Positions 53,783-62,519 of a DNA stretch of 64,000 nucleotides are shown piece by piece (position 1 is the first letter of the stretch; the number at the start of each line of letters is the position of its first letter). The notes below the pieces were generated by a model. That model made no database searches and was not told where the DNA came from. It worked only from the letters and a program-made list of their open reading frames with translations. The position numbers and the translations under genes are program-made. Origin of the DNA: Sandaracinaceae bacterium (GTDB lineage Bacteria > Myxococcota_A > Polyangia > Polyangiales > Houyiibacteriaceae); NCBI GenBank assembly GCA_020633075.1, contig JACKEI010000002.1:372001-436000 (forward strand), read 5' to 3'.

Positions 53783-55216
53783 ATGCGATTCCGGATCCGA
53801 AGGCTGTCGGAGGTGCTAGCCGCATGTCTCTGCGCGGCCGGCCTGTTTGCCGCCACCTCGAGCGTCGGGGGCGCGAGCGCGTCGCTGTCGAGCGATGCGG
53901 CCGTCGCACAGCCCCTCTCGCAGGCGGCCTCTGCGGCCAGCGCTGCACCCGCAGCCGGGTCTCCCGTGTCCGTCGTGGCGCCGGCTTCCTCGGCCAGCGC
54001 CGCGCCCTCTGCCGCGGCGGAGGCAGGCGACGCCAGCAACGGCGATCCACACGACGACGAAGCGCTCCCACGCGACAGATACGTCGATGACGCCGTCCCC
54101 GCTGGCCTTGGCGCCTTGCTCGATGGCTTCGACCCGCGTGTCCACTCCCTCGAAGGCGAGCAGCTGGTGTCTCCTCTGGATGGCGGCTCGCGCGCCGTGC
54201 TCACGCTGCACCCCGGTCTGCAGGCACACGTGGAGGCGCGCTTCAGGGAGTACGAGGTGCCGTACGGCGCTGTGGTGGCGATCGAACCGAGCTCCGGACG
54301 CGTGCTGGCGTACGTGAGCCACAGCAGCCGCAACCCGCGCGGGGGCGACCTGGTCTTGGACGCCACGCCCCCCACGGCCTCCGTGTTCAAGGTGGTGACG
54401 GGCGCCGCGCTGATCGACGCAGGCGTGTCGGAAGACACCCGCGTCTGCTACCACGGCGGCGGGAGCGGCCTGAATCTCGGTCACCTCGCGGACGACCGCG
54501 CGCGCGACAGCTCGTGTGCGACGCTCAGCGACGCCATGGGAGGCTCCATCAACGCGGTCTTCGCGAAGCTGGCGGACAGGCACCTCGACCCCTCCACCGT
54601 CACCCGCTACGCGTCCGCCTTCGCGTGGGGCCAGCGTGTCCCCTTCGACATCCCCGTCCGGCCGAGCCCGGCCGAGGTCCCCACCGACCGGCTAGAGTTT
54701 GCGCGTACCACGGCCGGCTTCTGGCACATGCACATGTCGCCCCTGCACGGGGCGCTGATCGCCGCCACCATCGCGAACGACGGCCAGATGCCGCGCGCCG
54801 CCGTGGTCCAGCGGGTGCTCTCTGGCAGCGGCGAGAGCGTGTATCAACACGCGCCCAGCAACTACCGCGCCGTGCTCAGCCGGCGCACCGCGCGGCGCGT
54901 GGGTGAGATGATGGAGCGCACCGTCTCGCACGGCACCGCTCGCCGCAGCTTCTTCGACAACAACGGGAACGCGTTCCTGCCGGGCATCCGCATCGCCGGC
55001 AAGACCGGCACGCTGACCGGCAGCGACCCCTACCGGGGTTACACTTGGTGGGTGGGTTTCGCGCCCGCCGACGCCCCCACGATCGCCGTGGCGGCGCTGG
55101 TGGTGAACGACCCCGCCTGGCGCGTGAAGGCCAGCTACATGGCGCGCGAGACGCTGCGCTACTACCTCGTCGAGGCCCCACGCGTGGCGGCGGGCTCGCC
55201 GACCAGGGGGGACTGA
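53783..55216 (+). CDS. Penicillin-binding protein transpeptidase domain protein
   Basis: 477-aa exported protein with a signal peptide (residues 1-34), a low-complexity Ala/Ser/Pro linker to about 95, and a transpeptidase domain: SxxK is S200-V-F-K203 (TASVFKV), SxN S255-I-N257, KTG 407-409 (GKTGTLTG). It should acylate peptidoglycan stem peptides and bind beta-lactams. It lacks the class B dimerisation domain, so it may be a stand-alone transpeptidase or carboxypeptidase-like enzyme. GTG of the next gene touches its stop (TGA-GTG), so they form an operon for cell-wall work. Confidence 0.9.
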   Translation: MRFRIRRLSEVLAACLCAAGLFAATSSVGGASASLSSDAAVAQPLSQAASAASAAPAAGSPVSVVAPASSASAAPSAAAEAGDASNGDPHDDEALPRDRYVDDAVPAGLGALLDGFDPRVHSLEGEQLVSPLDGGSRAVLTLHPGLQAHVEARFREYEVPYGAVVAIEPSSGRVLAYVSHSSRNPRGGDLVLDATPPTASVFKVVTGAALIDAGVSEDTRVCYHGGGSGLNLGHLADDRARDSSCATLSDAMGGSINAVFAKLADRHLDPSTVTRYASAFAWGQRVPFDIPVRPSPAEVPTDRLEFARTTAGFWHMHMSPLHGALIAATIANDGQMPRAAVVQRVLSGSGESVYQHAPSNYRAVLSRRTARRVGEMMERTVSHGTARRSFFDNNGNAFLPGIRIAGKTGTLTGSDPYRGYTWWVGFAPADAPTIAVAALVVNDPAWRVKASYMARETLRYYLVEAPRVAAGSPTRGD

Positions 55217-55954
55217 GTGACGGCGGCGCGTCGGTCGTGGGTCTCGCTCACGTCGCTCGCGTCGCTGGCGTGTGTGCTCCTGGGGGTTGGTGTGGTGCCG
55301 GCTCAGGCCAATCAGGCGCAGCGCTTTCCCGCAGAGCCGCCCCTGCGCGACGTCCCGGCGGGCCGCGCCATCGCCAACCTGGACGACGCCGCCTGCCGGA
55401 GCATCCTGCGCGCCAACGGCACGCGCGCCACGATCTACCGTGGCGAGGAGCACGGGCGCGTCCGCGGAAGCGGTCTACTGCTGCGAGGGCCGCTCAACGG
55501 CGTGCGCTTCGAGAACGCGGGGCGCAGCGAGCTACACGCCGTGGTGGAGTGCCGGCTGGCGCTGGCGCTGCTGGCGTGGACTCCCATCCTGCGTGAGTTC
55601 GGTGTGACGCGCGTGCAGCACATGAGCACGTTCCGCCCCAACGCCCACGTGGCCGGGACGTCGCGCGTGAGTGGGCACGCCAGCGCGCTGGCCATCGACT
55701 TCCGCTATCTGGAGTTCGCGGACGGAACGCGCCTGGACGTGCTCACCGACTGGACTTCGAGGGAGCGCGGCGCCGACCCCTGTGTGCACCCCGAGGGGGA
55801 GCTCGGGCCGAGCGCGGTGTTGCGCCGTGTGGTCTGCCGGGCCGTCGAGGCCGACCTCTTCCAGGTGGTCGTCTCGCCGCACCACAACGACGCGCACGCC
55901 AACCACGTCCACCTCGAGGTGCGTCCCGACGTGACGTGGAGCTCCATTCAATAG
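55217..55954 (+). CDS. Extensin-like peptidase domain protein
   Basis: 245-aa exported protein from GTG 55217 directly after the PBP stop. Signal peptide to about residue 33 (VVPAQANQ). The extensin-like C-terminal domain resembles M15 D,D/L,D carboxypeptidases: MSTFRPN, SGHASALAIDF (SxHxxGxAxDI-like) and HANHVHLEV, whose His/Asp residues would bind zinc. It probably trims peptidoglycan peptides. Co-transcribed with the transpeptidase gene. Confidence 0.85.
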   Translation: MTAARRSWVSLTSLASLACVLLGVGVVPAQANQAQRFPAEPPLRDVPAGRAIANLDDAACRSILRANGTRATIYRGEEHGRVRGSGLLLRGPLNGVRFENAGRSELHAVVECRLALALLAWTPILREFGVTRVQHMSTFRPNAHVAGTSRVSGHASALAIDFRYLEFADGTRLDVLTDWTSRERGADPCVHPEGELGPSAVLRRVVCRAVEADLFQVVVSPHHNDAHANHVHLEVRPDVTWSSIQ

Positions 55955-55996
55955 TCCGGGGTGCCGCATCGTGCGAGCGCCTCGATGGAGCTCCTC

Positions 55997-56049
55997 GACG
56001 AGCACCCCCGCACCGCCCCACGCGTGCTCGTCACCGAGGCCGACCTCGG
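55997..56049. terminator. Double hairpin between convergent genes
   Basis: GACGAGCAC/GTGCTCGTC (55997-56005, 56024-56032; perfect 9 bp, 18-nt loop) followed by CCGAGG-CCGA-CCTCGG (56034-56049). Serves the extensin gene and msrA. Confidence 0.6.
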
Positions 56050-56092
56050 CTGAGGCACCCAATCCGCGCCTCGTGGGCGCTGTCTCCAGGCG

Positions 56093-56824
56093 TCAGTGCG
56101 CCGCGCTGCCCCACAGCTGCTCGAGGCGCGCATCGCGGCCGCAGCCCGTCCTGTAGCGTTGGTAGTGCGCGGCGTGTGTGCGGTAGAAGTCCTGGTGGTA
56201 GTCCTCCGCGAGCCAGAAGGCGCCAGCCTCGCGGATCTCGGTCACCACGGGCCTTCCCAGTTGAGCGGCGGCCGCGCGCAGCGCCGCTTCTGCCGCCGCG
56301 CGCTCCTCCGCGTCGGACACGAAGATGGCTGACCGGTACTGCGTGCCACGGTCACAGAACTGACCGTCGTCCTGCGTCGGGTCGATGTTCCGCACGAACA
56401 CCTCGAGGAGCTGTGCGTAGGTCACCTGCTGCGGGTCGTACACCACGCGCACCGCCTCCACGTGACCCGTGTCGCCACGACCGATCTGGTGGTAGGTCAC
56501 GTGGTCCACGTGGCCGCCCGTGTAGCCCGAGAAGACCTCGCCCACGCCCGGCACGCGCTCGAGCGGCCCCTCCAGGCACCAGAAGCAGCCGCCGGCCAGG
56601 ATGGCGACGCGCAGCGGGGCGGGGGGCGCTTCAGCGAGGCGCGTGCCCTCGCCGTCACCGCCCGTGCTCGGCTGTGCGCCGCTGCCTCCACCACTCTGTG
56701 CTCGCGGAGGCGCGACGGGGTCCGAGCAGGCCACCAACGACAGCGCCCCCGCGACGGCGAGGCCGAGGCGGAGGCGGAGGCGAAGGTGGAAGGGGAGGGC
56801 GAACGCGGCTAGGGAGGTGGACAT
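56093..56824 (-). CDS. msrA: Lipoprotein peptide-methionine (S)-S-oxide reductase MsrA
   Basis: MsrA reduces methionine-S-sulfoxide in proteins. The catalytic motif GCFWC is at 79-83 (Cys80), followed by EGPLERVPGV, GYTGGHVDHVTYHQIGRGDTGHVEAV and DPTQDDGQFCDRGTQYRSAIF. Unlike cytosolic MsrA, it has an N-terminal signal peptide with lipobox LVAC (Cys33) and a Gly/Ser-rich linker, so it should sit in the periplasm or outer membrane. A recycling Cys near the C-terminus (TGCGRD) is present. The regenerating partner is unknown. Confidence 0.93.
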   Translation of the reverse strand: MSTSLAAFALPFHLRLRLRLGLAVAGALSLVACSDPVAPPRAQSGGGSGAQPSTGGDGEGTRLAEAPPAPLRVAILAGGCFWCLEGPLERVPGVGEVFSGYTGGHVDHVTYHQIGRGDTGHVEAVRVVYDPQQVTYAQLLEVFVRNIDPTQDDGQFCDRGTQYRSAIFVSDAEERAAAEAALRAAAAQLGRPVVTEIREAGAFWLAEDYHQDFYRTHAAHYQRYRTGCGRDARLEQLWGSAAH

Positions 56825-56858
56825 GCCTCCACTATGGCCGGCGCGGCCGGGGGTTACG

Positions 56859-57686
56859 TCAAGCTTCGTCGCGTCGGCGCACGACGTAGGTGTTCATCTG
56901 CTCTTCTTGCTCGAAGGTGGCGCGGTAGCGGGCGGCCTCACGGGCGTTCTCGAAGGGACCGATGCGCACGCGGAAGAAGGTGCCACGGTCGCCCACCTCG
57001 GCCTCCGTGACGAACGACTGATGTCCTCGGCCGCGCAGCGCCTCCGCGAAGATCTCGGCTTCCTCACGGGTGCGGTAGCTGATGACCTGCAGAGTGTAGA
57101 GGCCGTCGCTGCCAGCGCTCGCTCGAACGCGGGGCTCGCGCTGCCGCGCCACTGCGGGGAGCGCTGCCGCCACCATCGGGTCGCCGCCCATCGCGAGGCT
57201 GAGGTCTCCGCTGTCGGGGCTCGCCGCGACCGCCGCCGGGAGGGCCTGCATGACGGTGTCGGAGTCCATCACGCCCAAGCCGGCCGGCATCTGTGCCATC
57301 GCGGCCGGCACACCGGGGAGGGGATCGGGGTAGTTCAGCTCGGCGGCGGCGGCGGCCAGCGCGGCCTCCACCTCGGGCCGGTCGTCGGCCCCCGACGGCG
57401 TCGCGCTCAGGGTCTCGTGAAAGCGCAGGGCCCGCGCGTCCACCCGCACGTCCGGCTCCGCGGCCTCCTCGGCGCGCAGCTGGGTGCCCGCAGCGCGGTC
57501 CAGCGCGGCGAGCGGGTCCTCGGCCTCGGCCGGGTCATCCGCGCCCGCTTGGAGCATCGTGCCCATCGCGAAGACCAACATGACGGTCGCGAGGGCCGCC
57601 ATGGCCAGCATCCCCAGCCGGCGGCTCGAGCCGTCGTCCGGCTCCGTCTCTTGAATCTGCTCGAGGTTGCGCATTGCCGTGTCCAT
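56859..57686 (-). CDS. SPOR-domain membrane protein
   Basis: 275-aa protein from ATG 57686: short cytoplasmic start, one membrane helix (MLAMAALATVMLVFAMG, about 27-43), a long Ala/Pro/Asp-rich periplasmic linker, and a C-terminal SPOR domain (YTLQVISYRTREEAEIFAEAL ... GTFFRVRIGPFENAREA; last ~75 residues). SPOR domains bind denuded glycan at the division site, so a role in cell division is likely. Adjacent to the MepA-like endopeptidase gene, which acts on the same polymer. Confidence 0.82.
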   Translation of the reverse strand: MDTAMRNLEQIQETEPDDGSSRRLGMLAMAALATVMLVFAMGTMLQAGADDPAEAEDPLAALDRAAGTQLRAEEAAEPDVRVDARALRFHETLSATPSGADDRPEVEAALAAAAAELNYPDPLPGVPAAMAQMPAGLGVMDSDTVMQALPAAVAASPDSGDLSLAMGGDPMVAAALPAVARQREPRVRASAGSDGLYTLQVISYRTREEAEIFAEALRGRGHQSFVTEAEVGDRGTFFRVRIGPFENAREAARYRATFEQEEQMNTYVVRRRDEA

Positions 57687-57768
57687 CTGTGCCTGCCTTC
57701 CCGGTCCCAGTGGGTCCGTAGGAGGTGATGTAGGACAACTCAGCACATGTGCGCAAAAAAACTACGTG

Positions 57769-58647
57769 TCATTCTGTGTCGGAGGTTTCCGCAGACGTCG
57801 GCACACCCATCAGGGCGTCCACCAGCGCGTCGTCGGTCCAGGGCGTCTGCGCTTCGCTGGGGTCGTTGAGGGGCCCGTGACGCAGCCACGGCCACACGGG
57901 TCCCCAGTCCTGGCAGCCCAGCTGCTGCTCCCGCAGCCCGCACGCCACGCGCACGTGAAAGTGGTCCGCGTGAGGGTTCCCGCGGCTGGGCTGGTGGAGC
58001 ACCTCCCGCGCTCGGTACACGGCCTCGCGTTCTTGCTCGTGGGCCGCCGCGTAGCGCAGCAGGCGCGCCTTGATGCCGTTGGAGACGAAGATCCACTGGA
58101 CCCGCGCCTCGGGGTCCAAGAGCAGCGCGCGCACGAAGGCCCAGTTGCGGGCGTCGTCGAAGAAGAAGACGCGCCCTCGGCGCCCGCCTTCGTCCGGCTC
58201 GCGTGCCGTCCCGAAGCGGTCGTAGGCGAGCCAGCCGCGCCCGCGGGTAGGACTCCCCGCAGCGTCCGTGGCGTAGAAGATCACATCGGCGTCGCGGCCG
58301 GCGCGGTGACTTCCGTGGCGGCTGTGGCGCCCGCCATGCGGCGACGAGAGGTCGCCGATGCGTACCGGCGCTCCACCGGGGAGGGTGGCCTCGACGTACG
58401 CCGCCGCCCGGCTGAGCGCGCCCACCAGCTGCCGCGTCCCGGCCCGTGTGGCCTCGCCCGGCCGCGCGCGAACGAAGCCCGGGCCTCGCTCGGGGAGCGC
58501 CGCGGCGTGGACCACCATGCCGCTCGAGGTGGTCCCGAACGAGTAGCTCTCGTCCGATGGTCCTGTCGGGGGCACGCAGCCCGAGAGCACACACAGCGCA
58601 GGCAGCGTCAGCGTCCGGAGCCGTTGGGCTGCACGCCGACGGTCCAA
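57769..58647 (-). CDS. MepA-like murein endopeptidase lipoprotein
   Basis: 292-aa penicillin-insensitive murein endopeptidase-type metalloenzyme. The zinc site reads SSPHGGRHSRHGSHRAGRDADVIF (landmark residues H-x3-H and G-R-D-A-D) and NPHADHFHVRV, as in MepA/LAS peptidases that cut D,D cross-bridges. A signal peptide with lipobox LSGC (Cys24) suggests membrane anchoring, unlike E. coli MepA. The start is TTG 58647, 6 bp after the upstream stop. Neighbouring SPOR and PBP/extensin genes form a cell-wall group. Confidence 0.85.
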   Translation of the reverse strand: MDRRRAAQRLRTLTLPALCVLSGCVPPTGPSDESYSFGTTSSGMVVHAAALPERGPGFVRARPGEATRAGTRQLVGALSRAAAYVEATLPGGAPVRIGDLSSPHGGRHSRHGSHRAGRDADVIFYATDAAGSPTRGRGWLAYDRFGTAREPDEGGRRGRVFFFDDARNWAFVRALLLDPEARVQWIFVSNGIKARLLRYAAAHEQEREAVYRAREVLHQPSRGNPHADHFHVRVACGLREQQLGCQDWGPVWPWLRHGPLNDPSEAQTPWTDDALVDALMGVPTSAETSDTE

Positions 58648-58653
58648 CGAGCG

Positions 58654-59835
58654 CTACTCCCCTGCGCGCGCGAGGCGTCGCTCCAGCTCGCGCAGGAAGG
58701 CGTCCACGCGCGCTTCGTCGGCACCGACGAGCGCAACGCGGTGGTTGCCTCCGGCGTCCAGGCGCAGCGCCACACGACCGCGGCGACCGAAGGGCAGCAC
58801 CCCGAGGCCCAAGTCCAAGAGCGCGCCCAGCAGCACCAGGCCGCCTCCGGCCATGAGCAAGTAGGTCTCTCCGGTGCGGACGCCCTCGGCGACCCACAGC
58901 CCTCCGACCAGCAAGCTCGCGCCCAGCGCGACGGCGCCCACAAGCAGGTGCGCGCGGGGGTAGCGCACTTCGCGTGAGGCGCTGAGCACGCTGCGGAGAG
59001 GGTAGGTGGCGCGCGCCTTGCGCACCTCGCGCCCCAGGAGCCGGGTGCTCGCCAGCACCTCGACGCCCGCGTCGCCCAGCTGCAGCGTGACGTCCCGTCG
59101 CGCGGAAGCGACGAACGCGAGCGCCCTCCACAGCCACTCGAGCAGCGCCCAGCCGCTGATCAGCCGCAGCACGCCGCGGGCCCCGCCGGGGGGCGCGTGG
59201 CCCGCGCGCCCTTGCACCGAGAGCGCGCTCGCACCGCCGCTCGCGGCGGGGGCAGCCATCTGGCGGACGACCCCGCTGCTGGCCTCCTCGCCGACCTTGG
59301 CCAGGATCCGGGCGCTCTCCGACGAGCTCGAGCCTCGCAAGGCCGCGCACCAGGCGGCTGCGCGCGCCGCCTCTGCGGGCGTGTCGGCGCGGGCGGCCAG
59401 CAGGCGCTCACCCACCTTCTCCCAGTAGGCGTCCGCTGCGTGGGCCTCCAGCAAGCGGTCCACGAAGGCGAACACGGGGTAGCGTGTCTGCGTCTCCAGC
59501 CAGAGCGCCCGATCGGTCCACGCGTCCATGACCTCGGCGCGCCGGGCGCCGGGCAGGTCCACCCAGTGGGACACCGCCAAGGCCGCGACCAGCGCATGGT
59601 CGACGTCGGACTCGGGCCCTCGTTCCAGGATCTCGAGCACGTTCCCGGACGGGAAGGCGGCGTCGGCGCGGTCGATGCCGAGCTCGCGGACGCGCTGGCT
59701 GACGGCGTCCGGTCCGAGGTGGTGCAGCTGGGACTCCGCCAAGCGGGCGAGCAGCGTGGCGGCCAGTGCAGCCAGCGCTGGCCGCTGCGCGTGGCCGCGC
59801 ACCTCTTCTGCGATCTTGTCGGCGAGCGTGTTCAT
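58654..59835 (-). CDS. Hypothetical membrane protein
   Basis: Unrecognised 393-aa protein from ATG 59835. The first ~200 residues are helical and soluble. Membrane segments lie near 235-255 (LISGWALLEWLWRALAFVA) and 300-355 (AHLLVGAVALGASLLVGGLWV, YLLMAGGGLVLLGALLDLGLGVL), and the C-terminal 40 residues end in a small alpha/beta element with VALVGADEARVDAFLRELE. It precedes the MepA-like gene by 6 bp and starts 34 bp after another unknown gene. Confidence 0.65.
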   Translation of the reverse strand: MNTLADKIAEEVRGHAQRPALAALAATLLARLAESQLHHLGPDAVSQRVRELGIDRADAAFPSGNVLEILERGPESDVDHALVAALAVSHWVDLPGARRAEVMDAWTDRALWLETQTRYPVFAFVDRLLEAHAADAYWEKVGERLLAARADTPAEAARAAAWCAALRGSSSSESARILAKVGEEASSGVVRQMAAPAASGGASALSVQGRAGHAPPGGARGVLRLISGWALLEWLWRALAFVASARRDVTLQLGDAGVEVLASTRLLGREVRKARATYPLRSVLSASREVRYPRAHLLVGAVALGASLLVGGLWVAEGVRTGETYLLMAGGGLVLLGALLDLGLGVLPFGRRGRVALRLDAGGNHRVALVGADEARVDAFLRELERRLARAGE

Positions 59836-59869
59836 CGAGGACCCGGTGATAGCATCGCTTCCCGCGCTG

Positions 59870-61015
59870 TCATGGTGCGGCGGGCGCGGCCGTGGGCGCA
59901 GCCGGCGCCGCAGGCTCGTCGGGGGTCGCCAGAGGGGGCGTGAACGTGCCCGACGGGCCGACGAGTGGCCCGGGCGCGGGCGGCGCCCCGGGGGGAGCGC
60001 CAGGCGGGCGGCCGGCGCCGGCCCCCGGACCACCGAAGCGCTCGGCGAGCGCGAAGAGGTTCTCCACGCGGTCCTGCTGCAGATCAAAGGCGACGTTCAC
60101 GTCGTTGCCCGACTGGTTGACGTTGATACGGCGCAGCGCGGGCCCGATGGGGCTCATGGAGATGATGGGTTGCGCGGTGAGCGTCTCCAGCTCGTCGCGC
60201 AGCGTGCGGGTCAGCAGCTCGGCCGCCTCTCCGTCGCGCATGGAGAACAGCGCGCCCACGGCGAGGCCCACGCTCACGCGCGCCCCGAGCCCGATGGCGC
60301 GGGTCGCCATGAACGGCTCGGCGATCCGCGCGATCTCCTCACCCTGTGCCTGGGCCAGCTGCCGCAACGCGGGGATCCAGGGCTCCGGGATGTGCGAGAC
60401 GATGACCACCTCGCGGTCGCGCCCGATGGCGGTGTAGAGGCGGCTGAGCAGCTCGTCCTCCGACGCGCGCCCGGCTTCGTTGCGGACCGCGCGGATGACG
60501 GACACCACCGTCTCACGCTGACCCCAGGCCATGCCGCGCCTCCCGATGAAGGCCATCACGCCCTCCCCGCGCCCGATCTTCACGGCTGGGAGGTCCTCGA
60601 CCTCGGTGCGCTCCAGCGTGGACTCGCTCTCCGTCGCGGCTTGGCGCAGGCACTCGGCCACGCGCTCGTGCTCGAAGGGGCCGCGCCCGATGACGCCGGT
60701 GCGCTCGAGCTGCGCGCTGTCCCCCGCCACGAAAATGATGAGGTCCTCGAGCTGGTCGAGCGGATCGAAGCCGCAGCGCTCGACCAGCGCGCGGTGGCCC
60801 GTGTCGCGTCCGGCCTCCACCACCAGCTTCTGGTAGAAGATGGAGCGGCGAACGGCCGGCACGTCCATGCGCAACAGGGCGCGCGTGCCCGCGGGGGCGG
60901 CGTCCATGGCCTGCTCCGGCAGGGCGAGGTCGCGAGAGGTGTAGTAGATGAGCCCGCCGGCGATGCCGAGCACGGCCAAGGATGCGAGCGCTGCGCGTTG
61001 TCCAATCAGTGTCAC
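59870..61015 (-). CDS. Hypothetical exported or anchored protein
   Basis: Unrecognised 381-aa protein from GTG 61015. One N-terminal hydrophobic segment (AALASLAVLGIAGGLIYY) acts as signal or anchor. The body has alternating strands and helices (TRALLRMDVPAVRRSIFYQKLVVEAG, LEDLIIFVAGDSAQLERTGVIGRG, GVMAFIGRRGMAWGQRETVVSVI) and ends in a Pro/Ala/Gly-rich tail (about 335-381). A resemblance to large bacterial lipoproteins of unknown function is all I can say. It heads the operon leading to the MepA-like gene. Confidence 0.6.
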   Translation of the reverse strand: MTLIGQRAALASLAVLGIAGGLIYYTSRDLALPEQAMDAAPAGTRALLRMDVPAVRRSIFYQKLVVEAGRDTGHRALVERCGFDPLDQLEDLIIFVAGDSAQLERTGVIGRGPFEHERVAECLRQAATESESTLERTEVEDLPAVKIGRGEGVMAFIGRRGMAWGQRETVVSVIRAVRNEAGRASEDELLSRLYTAIGRDREVVIVSHIPEPWIPALRQLAQAQGEEIARIAEPFMATRAIGLGARVSVGLAVGALFSMRDGEAAELLTRTLRDELETLTAQPIISMSPIGPALRRINVNQSGNDVNVAFDLQQDRVENLFALAERFGGPGAGAGRPPGAPPGAPPAPGPLVGPSGTFTPPLATPDEPAAPAAPTAAPAAP

Positions 61016-61080
61016 GGCGCGCAGGGTAGTGGGTCCCGAGAGGCTTGGCGAGCCCCCGCGCCTCCTGCTATGCGCCCGCC

Positions 61081-61815
61081 ATGCCCTTCGTCCCGATGAC
61101 TCTGCGCGGCAAGCGCGTCCTCGCCCGCTGCGACGCCTCCGGGGCGCTCGCCGCACAGGGGGGGCGCGTGGAGATCCGCTACAGCCCGCAGGACGGAAAG
61201 GCCTACCATGCGTCGGTCGGCAACCTGGAGCCCATCCCAGGCGAGACGGGCCTGCTGCCCGACAGCCACTGCGCTTCCCTGGCGGCCACCGCTGCAGGTA
61301 CGGCCAAGGGCTCGGCCGCCGCGAAGAAGCCGGCCAAGGCGCCCTCCGGGAGCGGCGGCGCGGGGGCGCCTCCCACGCGCCCGGCAGCGGGAGAGGTGCT
61401 GGCCTACTGCGACGGCGCGTGCAGCGGCAATCCAGGCCCTGCGGGTGTCGGGGTGGTCCTGCTCCACGACAACGTGCGCTGGGAGCTGAGCGAGTACCTG
61501 GGGGAGGGCACCAACAACATCGGCGAGCTGATGGGCATCCTACGGGCATGCGAGCAGACGCCGGACCCGGCGCGCCCGCTGCGCATCTACACGGACTCCA
61601 CGTACTCGATCGGCGTGCTGCAGAAGGGCTGGAAGGCCAAGGCCAACCAGGCGCTGGTGGCTGCGTGCAAGGCCGCGCTGGCGAAGCTGGATGACGTCAG
61701 CCTGTACTACGTCAAGGGGCACGCCGGCATCCCGCTGAACGAGGCCGCCGACGCGCTGGCCGTCGCCGCCGTGGAGCGCCGTCGCAGCACGCCGTGGACC
61801 AAGGTCTCTGGTTGA
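61081..61815 (+). CDS. rnhA: Ribonuclease HI with N-terminal extension
   Basis: 244-aa RNase H that removes RNA from RNA-DNA hybrids. The catalytic set is D111 (DGACSGNPGPAG), E149 (IGELMG), D172 (YTDSTYS), H214 and D224 (GHAGIPLNEAAD). E. coli RnhA is 155 aa; here ~105 extra residues precede it: a beta-rich module (TLRGKRVLARCDASGALA) and an Ala/Lys/Gly linker. A TATGCG hexamer ends 6 nt before ATG 61081. It diverges from the unknown-protein operon. Confidence 0.92.
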   Translation: MPFVPMTLRGKRVLARCDASGALAAQGGRVEIRYSPQDGKAYHASVGNLEPIPGETGLLPDSHCASLAATAAGTAKGSAAAKKPAKAPSGSGGAGAPPTRPAAGEVLAYCDGACSGNPGPAGVGVVLLHDNVRWELSEYLGEGTNNIGELMGILRACEQTPDPARPLRIYTDSTYSIGVLQKGWKAKANQALVAACKAALAKLDDVSLYYVKGHAGIPLNEAADALAVAAVERRRSTPWTKVSG

Positions 61816-61822
61816 GGCCAGG

Positions 61823-61844
61823 GGGCGCCTCGTGTCCGGCGCCC
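61823..61844. terminator. Bidirectional hairpin between rnhA and carbonic anhydrase
   Basis: Perfect GGGCGCC/GGCGCCC (61823-61829, 61838-61844), 8-nt loop, between convergent genes. Confidence 0.55.
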
Positions 61845-61865
61845 GTCAGGTACGGCCGCGCCGCC

Positions 61866-62504
61866 TCAGGTGAGCCGGTAGATCTCGCGGATCTCGTCCA
61901 GGATGGTCTCGAACGGGATGTTCAGGTCGCGCAGCAGCCCGTCGTGTAGGTCGAAGACCCAGCCGTGCACGATCGGGTAGCCCGTCGCGGCGAAGGACTT
62001 CTGCACGCACGCCGTCTTGATGACGTGGATGCACTGCTCCTGCACGTTGAGCTCGACCAGCCGCTTGAAGCGCTCGGTCTCGTCCGCGATGTCCAGCAGC
62101 TCGGCGCGGTGCAGGCGGAAGACGTCGCGGATCTCGCGCAGCCACCCGTTGATCAGCCCCAGGTCCTTGGGCTGCATCGCCGCCTGGACGCCGCCACAGC
62201 CGTAGTGCCCACACACGATGATGTGCTTCACCTTCAGCGCCTCGACGGCGTACTGGATGACCGAGTGCGAGTTGATGTCCGTGTTGGGCACGCAGTTGGC
62301 GATGTTGCGGTGTACGAACACCTCGCCCGGCTTCAGCCCCATGATGGAGTTGGCCGGCACGCGGCTGTCCGCGCAGCCGATGTACAGGTAGTCCGGCGCT
62401 TGGTCGGTCGCGAGGTCTTCGAAGAAGTCCTCGTCTTCGGCGAGCATCTTGGCGACCCAGGCGCGGTTGGCGGTGAAGATGCGGTCGTACATTTCTTCGG
62501 ACAA
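61866..62504 (-). CDS. Beta-carbonic anhydrase
   Basis: 212-aa enzyme interconverting CO2 and bicarbonate. Zinc ligands are C44 (CADSRV, with D46 and R48), H100 and C103 (HYGCGG). Length and C-terminal helix fit the Can/CynT clade. The start is TTG 62504, with GGGAG 7 nt upstream; ATG 62492 is the alternative. Lies 15 bp downstream of the diguanylate cyclase gene and probably shares its transcript. Confidence 0.95.
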   Translation of the reverse strand: MSEEMYDRIFTANRAWVAKMLAEDEDFFEDLATDQAPDYLYIGCADSRVPANSIMGLKPGEVFVHRNIANCVPNTDINSHSVIQYAVEALKVKHIIVCGHYGCGGVQAAMQPKDLGLINGWLREIRDVFRLHRAELLDIADETERFKRLVELNVQEQCIHVIKTACVQKSFAATGYPIVHGWVFDLHDGLLRDLNIPFETILDEIREIYRLT

Positions 62505-62519
62505 GAGAGGTCTCCCTGA

